Below are positions 58,094 to 64,000 of a stretch of 64,000 nt of DNA, piece by piece (positions within the stretch are counted from its first letter, which is position 1; every line of letters begins with the position of its first letter). The notes beneath the pieces were generated by a model that saw only the letters and a list, made by a program, of their open reading frames with translations, made no database searches and was not told where the DNA came from. Source of the stretch: Notholithocarpus densiflorus (lineage: Eukaryota; Streptophyta; Magnoliopsida; Fagales; Fagaceae); contig JARYZH020000016.1 in assembly GCA_030021035.2 (NCBI GenBank), positions 1,725,961 to 1,789,960 of the forward strand, read 5' to 3'. The translations under genes were made by a program, and so were the position numbers.

Positions 58094-59491
58094 TGTAGGA
58101 AAAATACATGTTTGTATCACATACAAAACATACGCAGCGGAAAATTAACGGATCTACTTCATTAGCAATTGATAACATGTACTATTTAAGTTTCAGAATT
58201 TAAGAACAAGAAAGCGTACCTTGGTGTGGTGAAATTCAAAACAAAATATTAGAAGTACTTGGGAATACTTTTAATCTTCACTCCAATTCTACTTGATGCC
58301 CAAGAAGTGTGGTCTCTCAATCAGTTTCCAAGAAGAGAATAAGAGAGTGTCCAACACTTACATACAAACCATTTCATTCCTTATGTGATCTCAATGAAAA
58401 CCACCTTAAGGTCTTATGAAAACTTTATGAAATTTTGTATGTTCCTCTCCTTATATATAACTGATTATCTAATTGGGCTAGCCTTTTAGGCCATTCCAAT
58501 TGGGCTCTAGTATGTGGCTTGGAGTGGGAACAAATAAGACTCTAGCTCCAATGGGCCTTGGGCTTTTTCGTCCACTCTTGACAAGTCCAAAGTTACCATT
58601 AATTATATTCAATACCACTATATAAATATAATTGCACTCTAGGCCTTATTAATAAATTATATCACAAGATTTTATTATACATGCAACCCCTTCATTAAAA
58701 TATTCGTAATAATACAAAGTCATGAATGTTGACTGCCACTTTGAAGATTACTACATCTTAATCCTTGAGTACCCGGTTTAATCCTTTATGTTATTCATCA
58801 TATATTTATGAAATCCAATTTCATAAATATATACTTTAGTAACTCCTTACTAAAGTGGTTGGGCCCAACACTCTGAATAACCAAACCCATTAAACTTATC
58901 TCAAGGGAATATTTTATATCTCCGTTAAGAGATTATGAATTCCATCTTGAGAATATATGTTCCATCAACACTAAATGCGGCTGCCCAACATACTGAGGTT
59001 TTGATCGTGACTTATAGATCTCACTCCTGATATATCAAAGCAACCTACACCTCATGATCAGGTCCATTATTCTCTCAGGATTTAGAGTTGATGTAAATAG
59101 AAGTCGTGAGATTTATTATTCATTTGACAGTCATTAGGAGAATAATAAATCTCACAGCAGTCCAGTTCAATATGTCTTAACTCTTAAAACATATCAACAT
59201 ACCAACTAAAAGTTTCCACTTCCATGATCAAGACAAATCATCTTAGTTGATATGTTATAGTCTTCACAGATGAAACGCCCAATTTCATCACCAACTACGA
59301 ACTAAGATTCTGAGTTTACAAAGAACTTGTGATTTATATCTTCTGTGACTTTTCACATAAATCGCATACTATGCATCTCATGGACTAAGATAATATCTCA
59401 TTAGTTCACTTATAAATAGTCTCATATAATTAAACAATTTAATTATTTACGTCATGCCAATCAATTGGATTTTAGGGCATAAACCTCAACA
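58094..59491 (-). repeat. C2 5' LTR (1398 bp)
   Basis: TGTAGGAAAAATACATG...AACCTCAACA on the plus strand, then TSD GATAA. Confidence 0.92.
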
Positions 59492-59516
59492 GATAAGTCA
59501 AACATAAAGCTAGGAT

Positions 59517-59569
59517 CTACTAGGGCAACTAGCTTGCCCAATTGTTTGGTATTATAATTCTTCTTCTTA
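59517..59569. repeat. 53-bp scrap of copia gag at a breakpoint
   Basis: Identical to 55493-55545 of C2 except one base (AACTG versus AATTG). It lies between the truncated T2 antisense ORF and the minisatellite and has no LTR or TSD of its own. This is the appearance of filler DNA captured during end joining. Confidence 0.75.
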
Positions 59570-59940
59570 TTGCCTTTTAGTAGGCTTTAGACATGTATGT
59601 ATTATATTGCCCCATCGTGGGCCCTGATGTATGATATAACCTCTCGGTAGGCTCCTGATATATGTATGGACACTGCCTCTTGGTAGGTGTTACATGTACG
59701 TTTCTGGATATCGCCTGTTGGTAGGCTCCCGACGTATGATTCTTGGACATTGCCTCTTGGTAGATCTTACATGTATGTTTCTAGATATCGTCCCTTGGAA
59801 GGCTCCTAACGTATGATTCTTGAACATTGCCTCTTGGTAGGTCTTACATGTATGTTTCTAGATTTCTCCTGTTGGTAGGCTCTTGACGTATATATGAACA
59901 CTGCCTCTCGGTAGGTCTTACATGTATGTATGCCAGTAGC
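59570..59940. repeat. Minisatellite, about 77-bp unit
   Basis: The word TACATGTAYG recurs at 59691, 59768, 59845 and 59919. Units contain TTGCCTCTTGGTAGGTCTTA and a TTGGTAGGCTC half-unit. Related, shorter array at 13290-13440 in R1. Confidence 0.8.
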
Positions 59941-60726
59941 AATTTAGCATTTTGGAGCCGGTTGCACCATTATGGTCACTCTGCATCGCACCATATTGTC
60001 ACAGAGGATTTACCGATAAAATCTAATGTTGATTGACCCGTTAAGGGATATGGAGAGAGGAAAGATTTCTGGCAAGATGGACTTGTTCTTGAGCATATTG
60101 ATTAGTAGAAAATGGACTAAACTACGCCAAAAAAATTGCCCTAGTGTAGGGTTTTGCGTGGTTTTGAAATGATTAACCAACTTGAAGTGGGATTAGAATT
60201 GCACTGGACGATACGGGTTTCTTGACAACCCTAATGATAATCATGGATTCCCCCAACGGGATTTTGGACTCATCATGCGGTGGAATCCACTGATTGTCTC
60301 GGTTTTCAACTGTATCGACCGATGCTTCGAGAAGAGTTCCCTTGAGGAATTGATTGTTACGGTCTTTATACCATGTTGGATGCACTGCTATTAATGGTTG
60401 GGAATGGCACTGACACTGTCCCATTACATGTCTTGACGACGAAGGCTGAACCAACCCCTGAACCAGGTTTTGAAAATGAGGTTCAAGATATTTCGAGATG
60501 CCAGACGAGAAGCGCAAATATAAACTGCTCCAGTGTAGGCTTTGTGCAGTCTTAGTTGTGTGAGAAAATCTTTTGAAAGGCTAGTTTGCTGCTGAACCTT
60601 CCGCCTACCACTGTTAGTGCAAAAACCGAGGGAATCTTTGTTCAGGAGCTATCCAAAACCCTTCATTCTTTTGATTAATGTTCAGAATCAAGGTGGGTTT
60701 GTGCCAAGGGGGTTAAAAAACCCTGG
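59941..60726. repeat. Unclassified repeat R2
   Basis: Shares with R1 the CAGTGTAGG(G)TTTTGCGTGG unit (60130, and a variant at 60525), the nearby minisatellite and a segment near 60260-60360, in the same order. It may be the 3' flank of the T3-type Tat element or a separate element. Confidence 0.4.
60173..60517 (-). CDS. Unrecognised ORF in repeat R2
   Basis: 114 codons on the minus strand, MRFSSGISKYLEPHFQNLVQ at the start, then VHPTWYKDRNNQFLKGTLLE and NRDNQWIPPHDESKIPLGES. I do not recognise it. A decayed relative of the middle part appears in R1 near 17860-17890, also on the minus strand, so it may once have been coding. No start signal or partner domain is visible. It could be chance; the R1 similarity is the only support. 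Confidence 0.25.
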   Translation of the reverse strand: MRFSSGISKYLEPHFQNLVQGLVQPSSSRHVMGQCQCHSQPLIAVHPTWYKDRNNQFLKGTLLEASVDTVENRDNQWIPPHDESKIPLGESMIIIRVVKKPVSSSAILIPLQVG

Positions 60727-60770
60727 CACGTGTCTCGAGGTGTGACAGCCCTTGTAGATGTGCATAAAAG
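60727..60770 (+). promoter_or_regulatory. G-box and TATA-like element upstream of T3 antisense ORF
   Basis: GGCACGTGTC (core CACGTG 60727-60732) followed about 30 bp later by CATAAAAG (60763-60770), 154 bp upstream of the ATG at 60924. Same order as at the T0 antisense gene. Confidence 0.5.
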
Positions 60771-60923
60771 CTAGGCGCCTCCCTAGACCTTCCATATTCT
60801 GGTCTGCGACTCCTAGGGTCTTCTTCTACCCTTTTTCCTCACTAAAAACTCCTAGAAACACCTTTTTTCTTCGCTTTTCTTCATGGATCTGCATTAGAAC
60901 ACCAGATTCTTTTAGATCTGAGC

Positions 60924-62348
60924 ATGGATGTTCTTGGGCTCAAAACTTATGATACTATGGTGGAGCTTAAGCAGGAGACTTTTCATGAGAGGGAGCTTAA
61001 GAGATGGTGGACTTCATTCTCTTCCAAGGATTAAGCCTACGTCAAGCAGTTCCTTGGAGATCCCACTTCACTTTTTTGCACTCCTTTGGATTGGCACTTA
61101 CTAGAGGCCATAGTTACTTGTTGGGATCCCGCTTTGAGGTGCACTCCTTTGCACTTCTTTCTCTTTCTACCCCTGTGAGTCGGGTTTATCGACCTCCCAC
61201 TCGAACTCGCTTCCATAAGTGATTGGCGGAGCTATTAGGCCTGAAGATGCCTATTGTGGATCTTCTGACCCAATATAGGAGTGGTTTGGGAGGTAGCATC
61301 CCTTTCAATTTTTAGCTTTGTTGATTTGGCGAAGCTGAGTTCCCTGCTACTTACTGAGGAGACTTTGTGGATTTAAAGGAGCATGGGACCTTCTATAGGT
61401 TTCATGCCTTCATGGTGGCCTTCTTTGGCTCAGTGCTATTCCCTTCTCAGTCAGGCTCTATTAGCTTTGCAGTTCTACCCCTGGTGAGTACTCTGCTATA
61501 GCACTTCTTTTATTCCCTCTCTCCTCTCTAAGATTATTCGGTCTCTTTCTCTGTGTCGTGAGACGAGTAGTGGTAGGCTTGGTTGTTGTGTACATCAGCT
61601 GTAGTTGGGGTTTTGTAGTCATCTAAGTGTGATATCTAGGGCATAGCCTACTGGGTTCTTGAGGAAGAATAGAGTTAAGATCATTGTGGCCCTTAATCTT
61701 CCTTTTACTAGGGATACCACTAGTTGGTTGCGGTATGTGTTTGGCTTGCGTCCCATTGACAGGACATAGAGAGTCAAGTGGGGAGTCACTACATGGTAGG
61801 GTTGGACCCATTGTGTTGGTTTCCATGGGATCCATTTAGTGGGCATATGGGGTTGTACAGGGTACTTTCCATGTATGGCCTTGAGGCAATTCGGGGGTGA
61901 TTAGCACATCCTTCGATTTAGTGATCTTTCTATCATCACCTGCAATTATGGGCTCCAGGATATTGACACAATCATAGATTGCATTTTTGGTTCCTAGCAG
62001 GAGTGAAGGTCGACTATCGACTATCCTACTCGTCTTGGGGATGATTATGAGTGGTCCATTGCGGAATTTAGAGAGTGGAGGGCTAGCAGGGACCCATACT
62101 TCATAGTTGATCTATTGGTTCCAAATCCTCTTGATCCCCGCCTTCCAGCTAATATATAAAGGGATTATGCATTGGATTTTGAGGTCAGAGTTGAGAGTAC
62201 TCTTAGAGACCTGAGAGAGTGCCTGACAGAGGCTATCAGGGACAATGATTACTGTAGGGAGCTTCTTAATGCCATGGTGGAGGATTATGATGAGATGGGG
62301 AGAGCCTATGAGGATAAGCTTACCACCCTTAGAGCAGAGCTTGTATAG
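60924..62348 (+). pseudogene. T3 antisense ORF, plant-mobile-domain/DUF7745-like N-terminus and coiled-coil C-terminus
   Basis: ATG at 60924: MDVLGLKTYDTMVELKQETF, RWWTSFSSKD, a stop, AYVKQFLGDPTSLFCTPLDW and HLLEAIVTCWDPALRCTPLH. The 'loop... l.al.. WDP...' pattern recalls the DUF7745/plant mobile domain family common in Ogre-type antisense ORFs; this assignment is from memory. The middle is broken by stops and shifts. From about 62095: DPYFIVDLLVPNPLDPRLPA, then DYALDFEVRVESTLRDLREC and a helical end, RAYEDKLTTLRAELV, stopping at 62348. The last part is homologous to the T2 antisense ORF. It is preceded by a G-box and TATA-like element. Confidence 0.6.
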
Positions 62349-62887
62349 AGGAGTCCAACTCCTTTAGCCACGAAGGCGGAGTGTATTCAGCTGAGATCCC
62401 GAGTCACTAGATCTTTTCCTTTCCCATAACATCTTTGAATAAAACCACAGCGAGCCACGCGTGTTGCAAACATAGAGCAACCCAAGAAGGTGTATGCTTC
62501 TTCCATTGATCTTGATTACAAACCCAAACGGATTCAACTGACTGATTTTCCTTTTAAAATGTGACCAGGCCAAGGTGGCTGCCTACGTACCTCCACTGGG
62601 AAGGATCAGGTCATCATGTAGTTCAACTGACATTTTTTATTGCCTTAATTTTTTCCTAGACCACCCTTTCGAGTTGTCAATCTAGTAGGCTCTCTCACGC
62701 TCTTTCTTTTGCTCTCATTTTGTGTAGACCACCCTTTCAAGTTTTCAATCTACCTTTTCATATATATATATATATATTTTGCTCTTTTGCTTTTTTTTTT
62801 TTTTTAATGTCCGTTTACATAGGAATGTTGAAAAAGAGGTTGCATTTGGTGGTTCCCTCATGCAAAGTACTATATAACAGCATCAAA
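62349..62887 (-). other. T3 post-pol spacer
   Basis: Inverted counterpart of T2 50257-51221: shares GAAGGATCAGGTCATCATG and two CCCTTTCGAGTTGTCAATC-type hairpin units (62655-62760). (TA)n at 62761-62777 and a T run at 62791-62806. No gene. Confidence 0.55.
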
Positions 62888-64000
62888 ATTGGTGGGCATA
62901 TTGAAGTCGTTCCCATCCATTTTGGCTAGAATCTGGGCTCCTCCGAAGAAGGCCTTCTTCACCATATATGGGCATTCGTAGGTCGTCTTCTTCAAAGACT
63001 CTGGGTCTAACTTTCTTGTTGAATGCTCGCACGACGCGGCGTTGGTACAACTGTCCATGGCACATTGCAGTCATGCGCTTCTTGTCTATCATGTTCAATT
63101 GTTCATATCGGGAATGGGCCCATTCAGCTTCTGACAGCACTGTCTATGATAAGATTCTGAGAGATAGGATATCTACCTCTGTGGGAAGGACGGCTTCCAT
63201 GTCATAGACCAAGGAATACGAGGTTGCACCCGTGAAAGAACAAACAGAAGTGCGATAAGCGCACAGGGCAAATGGCAAGAACTCGTATGAATCCTTATAG
63301 GTGTCTGTCATCTTCACTAAGATCTTCTTTGTGTTCTTGTTGGTAGCTTCTACTATACCATTCATTTGAGGACAGTAAGGAACCGAATTCTAGTGTTCGA
63401 TCTTAAATTGTTGGCAAAGTTGCTCGATCATTTTCCCATTTAGGTTTTTCCCATTATCTGTAATGAGTTCTACTAGTACTCTGTAGCAGCAAATGATGTT
63501 CTATTTCAAGAATCGAGCCACAATAGCTTAGGTGACGCTTATGTAGGAAGCGGCTTCCACCCACATGGTGAAGTAATCAATGGCCACCAAGATATACTCA
63601 TGCCCATATCATGGGTCCAAATGTCCATTCCGCAGGCTGAAAAAAGCAATGGCGCTGCTAGAAAGTGCAGAGGCTGAGGAGGAACATTCTTTCTATTCTG
63701 ATAAACTTAGCAACGGTGGCACGTCCTAACATGCTTGATGCAGTCTCTTTCCTTGGTGAGCCAATAGTAGCATAGGCTCCAAGCAAGCTTTCATGCATCT
63801 CTTCCATCAAATGGTTAGCCTCAGAGGTGTCTATGCATCGAAGCAAAGTTATATCGTGATTCCTCTTATACAAGACTTCACCACTCAAGAAGAATTGGCA
63901 CGCCATGCGCCTGATGAATTTCTTCTCACTGTTTGTGGCCCCAAGTGGGTATTCACTATCTTTGATATAAACCTTAAAATCATGGTACCATGGCTTCCCA
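62888..64000 (-). pseudogene. pol (IN): T3 integrase, degraded
   Basis: Minus strand from the window edge: GATNSEKKFIRRMACQFFLS, DTSEANHLMEEMHESLLGAY (the zinc-binding region, then a shift), ITDNGKNLNGKMIEQL with the second catalytic Asp intact, MNGIVEATNKNTKKIL with the Glu, EAEWAHSRYEQLNMIDKKRM, and near the end YECPYMVKKAFFGGAQILAK. A deletion of roughly 70 bp relative to T2 removes the segment between FEEDDL and the YEGP-type motif. Very close to T2 integrase, so the same subfamily, but several frameshifts. Confidence 0.85.

Larger units (their letters stand above)
51777..59491 (-). mobile_element. Ty1/copia element C2, full length but heavily decayed, TSD GATAA
   Basis: LTRs 51777-53178 and 58094-59491, PBS at 58078-58091, PPT at 53179-53192. 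TSD GATAA at 51772-51776 and 59492-59496. About 7 differences in the first ~185 bp between LTRs by eye, fewer than in C3 or P, yet the internal coding region is far more degraded, so it was probably defective when it inserted. Confidence 0.93.
24244..59516 (+). mobile_element. Ogre-like Ty3/gypsy element T2, interrupted by four insertions
   Basis: Plus-strand order: 5' LTR, tRNA-Arg-type PBS, long leader, gag, protease, G-patch-like segment, predicted intron, RT, RNase H, integrase, hairpin-repeat tail, antisense ORF end. S2, P, C3 and C2 are inserted; removing each with one TSD copy leaves about 10.6 kb of T2, and at P, C3 and C2 the reading frame becomes continuous. PBS type, intron position and antisense ORF are Ogre/Tat hallmarks. 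The 3' LTR is missing: T2 stops at 59516 at a rearrangement breakpoint. All coding parts carry stops or frameshifts. Confidence 0.85.
60727..64000 (-). mobile_element. Tat/Ogre-type element T3, 3' part, minus strand (continues beyond window)
   Basis: Integrase on the minus strand at the right edge, then the conserved spacer with hairpin units, then the antisense ORF on the plus strand with its promoter. The layout mirrors T2. No 3' LTR is identified to the left; the sequence passes into R2. Confidence 0.7.

Overview
This window is plant nuclear DNA, almost certainly from a eudicot. I suspect a woody species and would guess Fagales, but that rests only on a general resemblance of the repeat families. 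It is entirely repetitive: I find no host gene, rRNA or tRNA gene, CRISPR array or bacterial-type operon. What it holds is a stack of LTR retrotransposons nested inside one another. Seven target-site duplications (TSDs), or reading frames that become continuous when an insert is removed, allow the nesting to be read with base precision.

Layout. (1) 1-2278: the 3' end of a Ty1/copia element (A) inserted in an LTR of a minus-strand, Ty3/gypsy-type element (M, LTRs 2279-3407 and 9022-10590). Inside M lies a plus-strand Tat-lineage fragment (T0): an integrase pseudogene (4006-5142) followed by a multi-exon antisense gene (8342 down to 6149) with its own TATA box and two ACGTG-type G-boxes. (2) 10591-12816: the 3' end of a second element of A's type (B). 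(3) 12817-17890: an unclassified repeat (R1) split by copia element C1 (13656-17545, TSD AAAAC). (4) 17891-21640: an RNase H fragment joined to a minus-strand LTR (T1). (5) 21641-24243: 5' end of another gypsy-like element with 80-bp tandem repeats and a gag start, broken by solo LTR S1 (22775-24189, TSD GCTTC). (6) 24244-59516: one large Ogre-like Tat element (T2). It has a 5' LTR, a tRNA-Arg-type primer site, gag, protease, a G-patch-like segment, a predicted intron in pol, RT, RNase H, integrase and the end of an antisense ORF. It is about 10.6 kb long once four insertions are removed: solo LTR S2 (TSD CATAC), element P (TSD CAGAT), copia C3 (TSD CCTTT) and copia C2 (TSD GATAA). (7) 59517-64000: a 53-bp copia scrap at a breakpoint, a 77-bp minisatellite, repeat R2, and the 3' part of a minus-strand Tat element (T3) with a plus-strand antisense ORF and degraded integrase.

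The elements are decayed. Nonsense codons are mostly explicable by C-to-T or G-to-A change, CpG-rich blocks have decayed in one LTR relative to its sister, and three integrases have each lost a different catalytic residue.

The most interesting items are: element P, a complete LTR element with PBS, PPT and TSD that carries a Gag and a plant-transposon-type ORF but no pol; the antisense genes of T0 and T3, both with G-boxes upstream of a TATA box; and the frame-preserving Ogre-type intron in T2. All functional statements are by reading motifs and comparing copies within the window; no database search was run.
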